Shown here piece by piece: positions 11,627 to 23,250 of a stretch of DNA of 64,000 nucleotides (position 1 is its first letter; the number at the start of each line of letters is the position of its first letter). Position numbers and translations under genes: made by a program. The stretch is from Tragulus kanchil (lineage: Eukaryota; Chordata; Mammalia; Artiodactyla; Tragulidae). The stretch lies in the NCBI GenBank assembly GCA_022376925.1, contig JAIOJX010000027.1:19051471-19115470 (forward strand), in the 5' to 3' direction. The notes beneath the pieces were generated by a model. It ran no database searches. It was given only the letters and a program-made list of their open reading frames with translations, and was not told the origin of the DNA.

Positions 11627-13500
11627 ATGGACACAGGAACCAGTGGACACAGCCGAGTCTTACTCCTTCCAGAAGCAATGGTGATAATGATCCATACCCT
11701 CAGATGTTAGGACTCATTTCACCCATGAAACGTTGTTTGTAATATAAGCTACTCAGCGAACCCTCTAGTGTTACACAGTACAGGTTACATAGTTGACGCC
11801 TATGAAAAGAAGTCTGGGCAGGAGCCCCCGAAGTTAGCGCCTTCCCCCTACTCGGAGGGTCCATCCTGAAGTGCTTCACTGGCTAGCTGGGCATGCTAAA
11901 GGGACTGATTAAAGCAATGTGTTATGGAAAGTGCACCGTGAATTAAAATCATAAAACATATACATTAGAAACCAATGTGATGCCTAATCAGGCAGATGCT
12001 GAAAATTCTGTGAAAACTGTAACATTTTGTGAAATATTTTGATCCAAGTATGTAAGTATTTTTATGTTTACTTATTTGTCTTAATTGGAAGAGAGTAACT
12101 ATACAACACTGTGATGGTTTTGGCCATATATAAATATACATCAGCCATCGGTCCACACGTGTCCCCTCCATCCTGAACTGCCCTCCCACCTTTCTGCCCA
12201 CCCTACTAAGCGTGAAATCTGGACTTGCTGCCACTGTTGCTGGCCATGCTCTCTTAACACATCGCACGTCTCCACGGAGCCCTCCTACAGAACGGCTCCA
12301 GCCACTGTCCCTGGGAAGAGGCAAGCCTGAGCACGGGTGTGAGGGAAACACGGCGACTGACCTCAGCCTGTGCGGACCCCTGCGGACCAGACCAGGGCGA
12401 AAGCTTACCACTGAGTAAGAGAAATGCATATTGATGTAAACTGATTTAGTCAAGGTCATTGTGGTAGGAATTCCTACAATGAGAGTTTGGTGAGTCTCAT
12501 GGGGAGTAAGTTCTTCCAGGATCCGCACCTTTGAACGTCGGCCAACAGACTCCAATACTGCCACCCAGCCTATCCCTGTGAGCTCTGCAATGTCTCAGCT
12601 CTCTTTCCTGTACACACTCTTAACGTGTGCAACATTGTGCATGAAGGTTCTCTTAGGGGACAGGAGACGATGTTTTAGCAGAGGATCTGTCTAACCTAGT
12701 TGGACGGGACAATTCTCAATTAAGTGATGGACACAGGAACCAGTGGACACAGCCGAGTCTTACTCCTTCCAGAAGCAATGGTGATAATGATCCATACCCT
12801 CAGATGTTAGGACTCATTTCACCCATGAAACGTTGTTTGTAATATAAGCTACTCAGCGAACCCTCTAGTGTTACACAGTACAGGTTACATAGTTGACGCC
12901 TATGAAAAGAAGTCTGGGCAGGAGCCCCCGAAGTTAGCGCCTTCCCCATACTCGGAGGGTCCATCCTGAAGTGCTTCACTGGCTAGCTGGGCATGCTAAA
13001 GGGACTGATTAAAGCAATGTGTTATGGAAAGTGCACCGTGAATTAAAATCATAAAACATATACATTAGAAACCAATGTGATGCCTAATCAGGCAGATGCT
13101 GAAAATTCTGTGAAAACTGTAACATTTTGTGAAATATTTTGATCCAAGTATGTAAGTATTTTTATGTTTACTTATTTGTCTTAATTGGAAGAGAGTAACT
13201 ATACAACACTGTGATGGTTTTGGCCATATATAAATATACATCAGCCATCGGTCCACACGTGTCCCCTCCATCCTGAACTGCCCTCCCACCTTTCTGCCCA
13301 CCCTACTAAGCGTGAAATCTGGACTTGCTGCCACTGTTGCTGGCCATGCTCTCTTAACACATCGCACGTCTCCACGGAGCCCTCCTACAGAACGGCTCCA
13401 GCCACTGTCCCTGGGAAGAGGCAAGCCTGAGCACGGGTGTGAGGGAAACACGGCGCACTGACCTCAGCCTGTGCGGACCCCCTGCGGACCAGACCAGGGG
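11301..13500. repeat. Tandem ~1.1 kb duplication 4
   Basis: The left copy is 11301-12400 and the right copy 12401-13500, offset 1,100. One substitution was seen (C at 11848, A at 12948). Several single-base losses occur in the left copy within its last 40 bp (near 12355-12398). It overlaps duplication 3, so 10189-10514, 11301-11626 and 12401-12726 form a triplet. Confidence 0.97.
12061..12210 (-). mobile_element. L1 3'-end fragment, antisense
   Basis: Read on the minus strand it resembles the 3' end of ruminant L1. On the plus strand the diagnostic words are 'gtaactatacaacactgtgat', 'aatatacatcagccat', 'cacacgtgtcccctcc' and 'ccctcccacctttc'. The twin is at 13161-13310 through duplication 4. 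Confidence 0.6.
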
Positions 13501-13907
13501 CGCGAAACTGGTGTCTGCATTGTTTCTCCATTAACATATTATGGACATTCTGGGCAAGGCGACCCTTCACCATGTGTGACTATCTCACGTATTACAGGTC
13601 GGGACAGTCCAGCCGCCTGTCCACTTGGAGGCCCCACTCCCCTTCTCTAGAACAATTAAAGCCGCTCACATACTTTGAAACATTTCTGGGACTGGCGAGG
13701 GGAGGAAGTATGACCACCAGCTGAGAACTGCCAGGCTAGCTGACCAAATGGCCTCTCAGAGCAAGATCACTGGAGAACTCGGATTCCAGGGCTCAGGGGA
13801 ATTACAAGCAAGCTCCCGCCCCTCCGCACCCCTCCACACGTGCCCCTCCAGTTCGAGCCAGACCGGGGGCAAGAATACACAGGCTAACATATCGTGTGTG
13901 TGTGTGT

Positions 13908-14050
13908 GCTCGGTGGCCCCTGCCTGTCTGACTCTTTGATGACCCATGAACTGTCGCCCATCAGGCTCCTCTGTCCATGGGATTCCCCAGGCAAGGATAA
14001 TGGCGTGGGGTGCCATGTCCTGCTCCAGGGGATCCCCCCGACTCAGAGAT
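13908..14050 (-). mobile_element. BovA/Bov-tA SINE fragment, antisense
   Basis: Contains 'ctgtctgactctttgatgac', 'gtccatgggattccccaggc' and 'ctccaggggatcc' in antisense BovA order. The tRNA head is missing. A short TG run lies directly before it. Confidence 0.85.
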
Positions 14051-14480
14051 TAACATGATATGGACTCAGCATCCGGGATCTCAGAAGGGGTGGCCTAATG
14101 TGAGAGTTCCCAAGGATTTTTTAAATTTTTTCCAGCTTTTCAGCCAATCAGATGCCAGCCACGCAGAGCTAGAATCAGGACCAGACAACGCACGGGGGAG
14201 CACACTCATGTAACTCTTCTGTAACACAGGCTGGACAGAGAAGCAATAACCTCTCTAATAAATCTACCGTGAGCACTTCCCAGGCTCCATCAGCAACGGA
14301 GGGGACTGCAGAACAGAAATAGTTATTTTAAAACACATATGCATGTATGTATGTATTTCTCACATAGCTGTAAAATGTGCATGAACTCAGTGCCAGCCTT
14401 TGACAGAGAAATTTAGCTTTAGGTCTCTCAATTTATGCCTCTGAGGGGCACCAATTCCCCAGAAGATTAAACTTTCATTA
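14051..14480. other. Unique sequence, nothing recognised
   Basis: No repeat family recognised apart from a short 'gtat' run at 14341-14356. Open frames are short and unremarkable. Confidence 0.45.
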
Positions 14481-16771
14481 AGTTCTTTCTTTTATTTCCT
14501 GCCTTTGCACCCGTCATATCGTCCGTTCCATAACCGATGTCTTTCTGCGGTCATGAAATGGCTGAGCCTGAACTTCAGGGACCTGCCAAACACCTCTCCC
14601 TCCCTCTGTCCCCCTAATAAAAAACCTTTTAGAGACCAGTACTTAAGTTGACAGTCTGGGGGTTCACCCTCCCCGGCCTACGTCAAGGAGAATGTGCCTG
14701 GAAGAGGTGGAGAAGCTCATGTGCCCTTGAGACAATCCCATTGCGGGGCCGATATTCCACACACACACACACCGCCCCTGACCCCCCTATTGTTATGACT
14801 AGACAGGGATCATACTGAATAGATTACCCAGCCATGGGCTTGGGACACCTACGGCCTGGAATGCCGCTGCACTCAGAGTGAAAGGGGGTAAAAACGTCTC
14901 CCCTCCACCCCGGTCTCTGACTCCCTGGCAATATTTCTGCCACTGAAATCCTTGGCTGTCAGCTCCAGAAAGGCAACCCTGGATAGCCGCAGTAGTTGTT
15001 GTCAGAATGAAAAATGGTCCTGCACAAAAGGTCTTGGGGCTGCGATGCTCACAGTCGAGAAGCCCTAAGTCAGGCATCTGACAGAGAACTTTGGTCTTGC
15101 TGTTAAATACCACTTAATACTGTCCTGCCTGATAATCCCCGCTGTTTAACAACTGTGCAAGCCCCAGCTCAGCTGAGGGAGGACAGCCAGATGTCATACG
15201 TTTGCTCGGGAGGGAGAAAAAAAAAAAACACCACATCTCCTTGTATCCAGTGAAAATAATAATGCTTCATAATAATCAAAAAAAAAAAACCTACAAGAGG
15301 CAACTGCAAATCCATTATCCTTGATCCATCAGAAGAGCTTCCGGCTGAGAGAGAAATGAAATTCTATCTGAGGCTGGCAACAGGCGAGAAGCAGAGAGGT
15401 AGGTAGAGCCGTCAGAAGTCCAGACAGAGCCTCCGTTCCCCCAAAGAGCTGGCGGGCCGCGAAAATACTCAAACTGGTTATTCGAACACGGGCGCTGAGT
15501 TACTAAACTGAGTTTTTCCGCACTGTGTTGGACTTGGAATTGTGCACCAGCTCCTGCCTTTGCGGTTGCTGTTGTTTCTTTGTGAAAAGCATCATTACTG
15601 CCATACGCAAAAGGACGGATACCATTGAAGTTCTTTCTTTTTTTATTTCCTGCCTTTGCACCCGTCATATCGTCCGTTCCATAACCGATGTCTTTCTGCG
15701 GTCATGAAATGGCTGAGCCTGAACTTCAGGGACCTGCCAAACACCTCTCCCTCCCTCTGTCCCCCTAATAAAAAACCTTTTAGAGACCAGTACTTAAGTT
15801 GACAGTCTGGGGGTTCACCCTCCCCGGCCTACGTCAAGGAGAATGTGCCTGGAAGAGGTGGAGAAGCTCATGTGCCCTTGAGACAATCCCATTGCGGGGC
15901 CGATATTCCACACACACACACACCGCCCCTGACCCCCCTATTGTTATGACTAGACAGGGATCATACTGAATAGATTACCCAGCCATGGGCTTGGGACACC
16001 TACGGCCTGGAATGCCGCTGCACTCAGAGTGAAAGGGGATAAAAACGTCTCCCCTCCACCCCGGTCTCTGACTCCCTGGCAATATTTCTGCCACTGAAAT
16101 CCTTGGCTGTCAGCTCCAGAAAGGCAACCCTGGATAGCCGCAGTAGTTGTTGTCAGAATGAAAAATGGTCCTGCACAAAAGGTCTTGGGGCTGCGATGCT
16201 CACAGTCGAGAAGCCCTAAGTCAGGCATCTGACAGAGAACTTTGGTCTTGCTGTTAAATACCACTTAATACTGTCCTGCCTGATAATCCCCGCTGTTTAA
16301 CAACTGTGCAAGCCCCAGCTCAGCTGAGGGAGGACAGCCAGATGTCATACGTTTGCTCGGGAGGGAGAAAAAAAAAAAACACCACATCTCCTTGTATCCA
16401 GTGAAAATAATAATGCTTCATAATAATCAAAAAAAAAAAACCTACAAGAGGCAACTGCAAATCCATTATCCTTGATCCATCAGAAGAGCTTCCGGCTGAG
16501 AGAGAAATGAAATTCTATCTGAGGCTGGCAACAGGCGAGAAGCAGAGAGGTAGGTAGAGCCGTCAGAAGTCCAGACAGAGCCTCCGTTCCCCCAAAGAGC
16601 TGGCGGGCCGCGAAAATACTCAAACTGGTTATTCGAACACGGGCGCTGAGTTACTAAACTGAGTTTTTCCGCACTGTGTTGGACTTGGAATTGTGCACCA
16701 GCTCCTGCCTTTGCGGTTGCTGTTGTTTCTTTGTGAAAGGCATCATTACTGCCATACGCAAAAAGGACGGA
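14481..16771. repeat. Tandem ~1.15 kb duplication 5
   Basis: The left copy is 14481-15620 and the right copy 15629-16771, offset 1,148-1,151. Two substitutions were seen (G14888/A16039 and A15587/G16738), plus a 3-base T-run difference near the right copy's start. The about 8 junction bases 'taccattg' look like a corrupted form of 'ctttcatt', which precedes 14481. Both copies hold a short CA run and two poly(A) runs. No gene is recognised. Confidence 0.97.
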
Positions 16772-17115
16772 ACCTACCGCTGTCACCTGGGGCTCTGCTG
16801 TTCTCCAAGCCAGACTTCCTCACTTCAGCGCCAGCCTCTTACCCAGAGCCACGGGGGATAGATCTGATACTCTCTCATGAAGCTTTAGAGGCTAGATAAC
16901 GTTAAAACATGCTTAACTCGAACTCCACTTCCCCACGTTTTTGGGTGGTGTTTTAGAGAATATGCTTATAATATGATCATGTCGATGCATAGTCATTCAT
17001 ACTTCAGCAGGAAGGACTTAAATGAGCAAATGGGATATATACAAATAATAAAACAAGTCACTTTAGGGGGAGCGAATCTTATCCACCTAATAGACCCAGT
17101 GAGGAAGTCACGTAC

Positions 17116-17228
17116 GGGTGCTCCGCGGCGTCTGTCTTGGTGACCCCAGGGACTACAGCTCCCCAGGCTCCTCTGCCCGAGGCACCCAACTTTTCCAATT
17201 CTTTACCACTGCACCACCTGGAAAGCCC
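17116..17228 (-). mobile_element. Degenerate Bov-tA fragment, antisense
   Basis: 'ccagggactacagctcccca', 'ggctcctctgcccgagg' and the terminal 'taccactgcaccacctgg' plus 'aaagccc' follow Bov-tA order. About 90 bp are missing from the middle. Confidence 0.65.
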
Positions 17229-17370
17229 ATGAGCAAGAAGACACATTCCTAAGTGGAAACCTCTGAATCACTGAGAGTGTTCAGATGGTCTTATCAAAGC
17301 TACGGAGGACAAGATTCTTTTTCTGAGGTGTAAGCTCTGATCGGTTATTTTTCTCTGATTCTAAGTAGAG

Positions 17371-17492
17371 GGACTATCCTGGAGGTTCAGCAGGTAAGAC
17401 TCTGTGCCTGCACTGCATGGGGGATGGGTCTGATCTCTGGTCAGGGAACTAAGACCCTGCATGACTCGTAGCGTGACAGAAAAAAAAAAAAA
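17371..17492 (+). mobile_element. Short tRNA-derived SINE (CHR-1-like) with poly(A) tail
   Basis: A 122-bp element. It begins with 'ggactatcctggaggttcag', has a tRNA-like middle with 'gggtctgatctctggtcagg', then 'aactaagaccctgcatg', and ends in an A13 run at 17480-17492. It lacks the BovA body and the longer CHR-2 body. Confidence 0.75.
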
Positions 17493-18490
17493 TACTAAAT
17501 GGATGTATGGTGATGACATGAACACATTTTTGAACACACAAAGCTATCCAATGGTTTTCTTTTAAAATCATCTTTACCCCTTTGTTTGGAGATCAATATC
17601 CTGTGTTTCTCTTATATGTTATATAATTTTTTATATTATTCAAAAACAAGGCAGATTAGGAGAATTCAGCACCTTTGCAGTGATGTAAAACTGTCCATCA
17701 AAACTGGATCTTGAAGATCTGAGATAGAGAGAGTTATGCTTTTAAACTGGAGTCTAGTTCGACAGGGCCCTCTGACAGAGGCAGGCTGACACGGGGAGGC
17801 TGTAAGTCACCCACACGCATTCTCAGCATGAAACCTCAAACTCAGACAACCAGAGAACAGTCAAAAGCAAAACAGAGTAAAACACACAGAAAGAAGCCTA
17901 CTGGACCTCATACTTGTGGTTTATTTTGAAATCTCAGTGAATTCCTAAAATAGTTTCCTTATAACTTCTCTTATGGCTTTGTGACTTCCTGTCATACAGC
18001 AGAGCTTTTTAAACTGTGCCTTATCTTCCCCATCGTTCTGTAAGCTCCTTGAAGTTATGACTTGTATCTGATCAATGTTTGTATCCCTAAGCACAACCAG
18101 TACTGCAGCTTGCTTTCATCAATATTCAGTATTGTGCATCTCCTAAATATGTTAAAATGTTCTTATACAGAAAAAGGGTCTATCTGGCTCTATTAAAAAG
18201 TGAATATGAAGGAGACAGCTTATTCAGATTATTAATTTAGTAACATATTTATAACCCCATAATGTATTAAATGAGATTAATTTACCAATAATTTATTTTC
18301 CATTTATATAAAACAATTTTCTTTTAAATCCTTCAACAATTTTTTTCTAATTTTTTTTCTTTTCCCCATCAAGTCTCTTTTATTTATATTTATTTTTGTC
18401 CATCTTTTATTCTGGAATTTTTGGTTTTAATAAAATTTCTTTTTTTAATATTTTGGATTTTTTTTTTTTGCCTCTATGTCATTGTTTATG
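17493..18490. other. AT-rich unique sequence, nothing recognised
   Basis: Strongly AT-rich toward 18220-18480, with T-runs. No repeat family confidently recognised. Open frames there are Phe/Leu-rich products of base composition. Confidence 0.45.
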
Positions 18491-18711
18491 TTTTTCATCC
18501 ATCTTTAATATTCTTTGGCCTCCCACTGCAGTGGCCTCTCTCCTTACAGAGCACTGGCTCTGGGTGCATGCACTCCAGAGCACTGGCTCTTAACTGGACA
18601 CACAGGTCCAGCCACTCCGTAGCACGTGGTATCTTCCCCAGCCAGGGACTGAACCACTGCTTCTTGCACTGCAAGGTGGACTCTTCAACAACGGGACCAC
18701 CTGGGAAGCCC
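18491..18711 (-). mobile_element. CHR-2-type tRNA SINE, antisense
   Basis: Reverse complement of the CHR-2 layout: the 'ttctttggcctcc' body end at 18511, 'cagagcactggctct', 'gtagcacgtggtatcttccc', then the tRNA head ending 'ggaccacctgggaagccc'. It shares its body with the copies at 21528 and 26255. Confidence 0.88.
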
Positions 18712-18979
18712 AAATCCTTCAAAAAAATTTTTTTAAGAAAAAAATACTTTCTGACCCTAATACTACATTTCTCCTCAAAGCACATGATGTTTATCAACTT
18801 TTAAATATTTGTGGCTCTATCCTTTATGCATTCATGAATAATGTTTCCACTAGAAATTGTATCAAAAGTCATTAGTCCCCTTTTGGATTATATAAAAATA
18901 ATTATTTTGGTTCGGTTTGAGGTGTTATCTCATCTGTGATCATCATACCAATATTTCTTTTAGATTTTATGTTTTAAAT

Positions 18980-19392
18980 TAGTTTATTTATTGAAGTATA
19001 GCTGATTCATAAACTTTCAGTTGCACAACAAAGTGATTCAGTTTTACATCTGAATCAGTATCTTGTAATAAAGTATACTGTAAAAGAATATTTAGATCTT
19101 TAGATTTTTTTCCCATTGTAGTTTATTACAAGATAGTGTGTACAGTTCCCTGTGCTCTACTGTAGGTTCTTGCTGTGTATCTGTTTTATATACAGCAGTG
19201 TGCATCTGTTTATCTCAAACTTGTAATTAATCCTTCACTGCTTCTCCCCTTTAGAAACTATAAATTTGTTCTCTGTGTCTAAGTCTATTTCTGATTTGTA
19301 AGTAAGTTCACTTCTATCATTTTTTAAGATTCCACATATGAGTGATAGCAATATGATGTGTATCTTGTCTGACTTCACTTAGTAGGACAATC
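18980..19392 (-). mobile_element. L1 LINE 3' fragment, antisense
   Basis: Antisense artiodactyl L1 3' sequence: 'attgaagtatagctgattc', 'cacaacaaagtgattcagtt', 'cagttccctgtgctctactg', 'ttgttctctgtgtctaagtc' and 'gattccacatatgagtgat' in the expected order. Truncated on both sides and not coding. Confidence 0.88.
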
Positions 19393-19728
19393 TTTTTTTT
19401 TTAAAGTGGTCTATAAAGTTTCAATATGTGAAAACAAGGACATCATTTGTACTGTCTCAAGCAATCCTATATGCACCTAAAACTAATACTGACCAATTTA
19501 CTTATAGATTATATGCCTTTCCTAACCAGAAACTGCATTCCCAAATAAATAGCTGACAGAGTATCTTATGATAGGACAGGCTTTGTAAAGACTGAAATTT
19601 AAGTTTTTGTTTGCTAATGGTTTTGTCAATAAAATCATCCTACTTTCACACATATTTATGTGATTTCCTCTTTCCTAGAGGAAAGGTTCGAGGTTCCTCT
19701 CTCTATATGTCTCTCTCTATATAGACAT

Positions 19729-19954
19729 GAGTGCTTAGTTGCTTCAGTCCTGTCTGACTCTTTGAAACCCCATGGACAGTAGCCCACTAGGCTCCTCTGT
19801 CCACAGGATTCTCCAGGCAAGAACACTGGAGTGGGTTGCCATACCCTCCTCCAGGGGATCGTCCCATCTCAGGGATCTAATCCACATCTCCTGCATCTCC
19901 TGTATCTCCTGCATTGCAGGAGGATCCTTTACCACTGAGCCACTGGGGAAGCCC
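19729..19954 (-). mobile_element. Bov-tA SINE, antisense, with internal small expansion
   Basis: A full antisense Bov-tA from 'gtgcttagttgcttcagtcc' to 'cactggggaagcccc'. The tRNA head contains three imperfect copies of 'tctcctgcatctcctg' at about 19889-19918, a local slippage not present in the other copies here. Confidence 0.93.
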
Positions 19955-19959
19955 CTTTC

Positions 19960-20032
19960 TCTCTATATATATACATATAAATATTATATATGTGTATCTC
20001 TTATATATAAATATTTTACATATATGTATATG
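19960..20032. repeat. TA-rich simple repeat
   Basis: Interrupted (TA)n runs containing 'atatatata' and 'catatatgtatatg', directly after the Bov-tA. Confidence 0.8.
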
Positions 20033-21334
20033 GATTCAAATTCGACTATTTCTTCCACGGTCTCCATATGCTATAGGACTCTTGTGAAGAAATAATGTGT
20101 AAAAAGTGTCTGGTAGAGAATAGACATGGAACAGGCAGCTGCCAGTTCAACAATTACCCGAGGCTCACTGCCCATTTCCTACGTGACGCTGACACCCGTC
20201 AGCGAGGATGCACTGTGTGCTGAATGCTTGCTTCCAGGGAGCAGCCGGCACCCCTCTGTGAGGAAGGTATGCTTCCATTCCGTGTTTTCAGGTGAGGAAA
20301 CGGAGATTCATGGATGTTAAGTCGTTCTGTATCTCGGGGTGGTGCAGCCGAGTTCCATCCCTAGGCTTACCCGGCTCCAAGCCTACTATGCTGCTCTAGC
20401 CGGACGCATATTAGAAGTAATTTATATTGAGGCCATCCTGGAACCAGCCATGGAATAACTGCTGAATATGAGTAAGTAGAATCAATAATCCTTACAGAAG
20501 GAAAATTACCCATTCCTATCTCAACCCTCAGGATCTTTCGTAAAAATGATGACAGGGCTCATTTACACCAGTTACATGCAAACATGGCTTCATTTCTTCC
20601 CAGACGGGTCCTGCATCGCGGGCCGCCAGGCAGCAAACAGAAGGCTCAGGCTGCGTGTCCTCTCCCTGCCCACCTGACTCACCTGGACGGAGTCAGCACT
20701 CTCGCCCCGGGACCTGCCCACCCCCTCCCTGGGCTCCTCGGCTGGGCTTCTGTTTACTGTATATACACTTGCTATCTGGGAGGATCGGCAGACGGAGGAA
20801 ACCCTGTGACTTGCTCATTAGATTTCCCAGAGATAGTGTCAAATTAAAACCTGGCCCTCTGAATTCACAGACACGTCCAGGGAGGCGACAGCCAAAGTCT
20901 GGGCTTGAGCACTAACTGTCAGGGTTTTTCTTTCCTCCTGCTTGAGCTGAAGAGACCTGCCGCCAGCGAGTGACAGCCCTGAGCTCTGAGGCACTGGAGG
21001 AAACAGCAGCGGTGCTGAGCTCAGGCGCTCTCTTGGCCGGGAGCTCCATCTCCCTCCAGGTCCAGGGCTGGACACATGGTAGGACGCAGAGCATCTGCAG
21101 CCCAGCCCAGGCAGCATGTCTGGGTGTGGACAAGCTGCTAGGGATCAGCTCGGATCTGACTCCCGTCCCTGTTCTGTGTCTCTGGGCAAGTTATTAAAAC
21201 CTTCTAGTCTCCTGTCTGGTTCTCAGCCTCCTTATTTGCATAATGAGGACACCTGCTCTCGAAGGTTCCCGTGAGTTTTGAAAATGCTAGCAAAGCACCC
21301 AACACAGGTCTGCGCTTCAGTAATCTGGAGCTTC
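20033..21334. other. Unique sequence, nothing recognised
   Basis: A GC-richer stretch (20580-21130) without recognisable repeats. Open frames exist on both strands, but none has a recognisable domain, and CpG density is moderate. Confidence 0.45.
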
Positions 21335-21418
21335 TAACCCAGGGATCGAACACACATCTCTCATGTCTCCTGCACTGGCAGGCAGGTTCTTTAGTACGAA
21401 TACCACCCAGGAAGTCCT
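21335..21418 (-). mobile_element. Bov-tA tRNA-head fragment, antisense
   Basis: 'acccagggatcgaacacac', 'ctcctgcactggcagg' and 'accacccaggaagtcc' match the antisense tRNA head only. Confidence 0.8.
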
Positions 21419-21527
21419 GAACAACTTGAGCCCTCATTTTCTGGTATAGACATTGCCCAGCTCGCTGGGGGAATGCAGGGAATTGTGCTGGAAGCATTCC
21501 CGAGTACTGAGTACAAGAATAAGACCT

Positions 21528-21837
21528 GGGCTTCCCTGGTGGCCCAGTGGGTAAGGACACCGCCTTGCAGTGCAAGGGGCGCCGGTTCGATCTCTGGCCT
21601 GGGAAGATCCCATGTGCCACGGAGCGGCTGGACTGATGTGTCCAATGACCGAGCCAGAGCTCTGGAGCGCATGCACCCAGAGCCGGCGCTCTGCGACAAC
21701 AGAGGCCACCGTGATGGGAGGCCCACACGGGCCAAAGAACAAAGATGGATGAAAATAGAGAAATGGAAGACCAATAGAAGTGGCCTGCCCATCCCCTCCC
21801 TCACCCCCACCAAAAGATAAATAAATAAGAAAAAAAA
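21528..21837 (+). mobile_element. CHR-2-type SINE with target-site duplication
   Basis: Sense copy: head 'gggcttccctggtggcccag', B-box-like 'ggttcgatctctgg', and a body ending 'gggccaaagaacaaag' followed by an A-rich tail. The flanks carry a 12-bp target-site duplication with one mismatch, 'gaataagacctg' (21517-21528) and 'gagtaagacctg' (21838-21849). The element is therefore complete and comparatively young. Confidence 0.92.
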
Positions 21838-21855
21838 GAGTAAGACCTGATGCGC

Positions 21856-22049
21856 CCTGGGCTCAGCCACTTGTCACTCCTTGTGACCCTATGGACGGCA
21901 GCCCACCAGGCTCCTCTCCATGGGATTCTCCAGGCAAGAATACTGGAGCCCCCACCTCCTCATCCAGGGGAGTCTTCCTGACCAAGGGATAGAACCAGCG
22001 TCTCCCCTGTCTCCTGCACTGCAGCCATATCCTTTACCCACTGAGCCCA
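21856..22049 (-). mobile_element. Bov-tA SINE, antisense
   Basis: 'ctatggacggcagcccacca', 'ggctcctctccatggg', 'caggcaagaatactggag' and the tRNA head ending 'ctttacccactgagccc'. It lies immediately after the CHR-2 element and its target-site duplication. Confidence 0.9.
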
Positions 22050-22499
22050 CGTGAGCGTGGAAATCAGCACTGATTCTGAATGCCTTGTCTCAGAAACCCG
22101 AGAGGGTTCACAGAACCCAGGCCAGGAGGTGAGGGGCAGCCCCGCCCGGGTCCCTCGGTCTCTGGGCTGATGAGAAGGCTGGAGGGAATGTGCGGCAGAC
22201 ACATCACAAAGCCTGTGGGCTTCATCCTCCTGCCTCGAATGGCTCCATCAGTTTTTCTTCTGGTGAGTTCCTTCATTTCCTCACACCTCACTGTATTCTT
22301 TAAAAAAAAAAAAAAAAGCTGAGATAATAATACTCCCCTTCCCTCTGTGTGTATTTAGGCTAAATAGAAAAATCAGACACATTACATTGCTGAGTCTCAG
22401 GTTGGTTACTTGTGTTTTAAGAGACTCAGAAAATGACCGGATTGCAATAAATGTTTCACAGTTTAAAAAAAAAAAAAAAAGAAAGTAGTAATATCCCAT

Positions 22500-22600
22500 T
22501 TAATTAAAAAAAGATTTTTTTTTTAAATTTTACTTCATAGAGTTTTGTTGTTTACTGTCACACATAAAGCTAAATCAGCCACAGGTGGACACATGTCCAT
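22500..22600 (-). mobile_element. Possible L1 3' fragment, antisense
   Basis: The segment with 'ctaaatcagccacaggtgg' followed by 'acacatgtcc' resembles the antisense tail of ruminant L1. It is short and diverged. Confidence 0.4.
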
Positions 22601-22648
22601 TTAATTTTTTTTTATTATTGAAATTAAATGAGATAATATCTCTAAAGG

Positions 22649-22774
22649 AGAAGGAAAAGGCAACCCACTCCAGTATCGTTACCTGGAAAACTCCATGGAC
22701 AGAAGAGCCTGGTCGGAGGCTATAGTCCACAGGGTTGCAAAGAGTCAGACCTCACTGGGCAACTGAGCTCAGAA
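22649..22774 (+). mobile_element. BovA SINE body fragment
   Basis: Sense BovA: 'gaaaaggcaacccactccag', 'ctccatggacagaagagcc' and 'gggttgcaaagagtcagac'. The tRNA head is absent. Confidence 0.88.
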
Positions 22775-22912
22775 GCACAATGGCTCTAAATAAAGATGCA
22801 AATCCTTCTTCCCAGGACCTGGAGAGCAATGTGCTTCATTTTCTTACTCCTACGCTTCCCTCTCCCTACCACGCTCTTGTCTTCATGATACAGACAACAG
22901 TTTAAAAAAATT

Positions 22913-22934
22913 AAAAAAAAAAAAAAAAAAAAAG
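22913..22934. repeat. Poly(A) run
   Basis: About 20 consecutive A residues just before the CHR-2-type SINE. It may be the tail of an older insertion. Confidence 0.7.
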
Positions 22935-22939
22935 GTCGC

Positions 22940-23250
22940 GGGGTTTCCCTGGTGACTCAGTGGCAAAGAATCCGTACGCTAATTCAGGAGACATGGGTTC
23001 AATCCCTGGTCCAGGAAGATCCGCCATGCCATGGATAAACTGGACCCGCGTGCCTCCACTGCTGACGCTGGGCTCTAGAGCCCAGAAGCCACAGCTACGG
23101 AAGCCCAAACACTCTAGAGCCCCTGCTCTTCGGCACGGGGGCCCGCGGCAGGAGACTCCCACGCACGGCTAGAGGGTGGCCTTGCCCGCTACAACCAGAG
23201 AAAAGCCTGTACAGCAAAGAAGACCCAGCACGGTCACAAACGGACACATG
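22940..23250 (+). mobile_element. CHR-2-type SINE, long form
   Basis: Sense copy: 'gggtttccctggtgactcag', 'gggttcaatccctggtcc', a body with 'gggctctagagcccagaagc', and the 3' part 'gagaaaagcctgtacagc' followed by 'gaagacccagcacgg'. The left boundary of duplication 6 cuts it at 23193. Its last 58 bp therefore reappear without the rest at 24328. Confidence 0.85.

Noticed and set aside
11965..12564. 199-codon minus frame
   Set aside because: It crosses the junction of duplication 4 and fuses unrelated sequence with an L1 tail. The twin region (13065-13451) lacks the same fusion.
21204..21870. Overlapping minus frames of 159 and 174 codons
   Set aside because: They read through an antisense CHR-2 SINE and a Bov-tA fragment. 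Similar peptides appear wherever this SINE occurs (26285, 51742, 52948).
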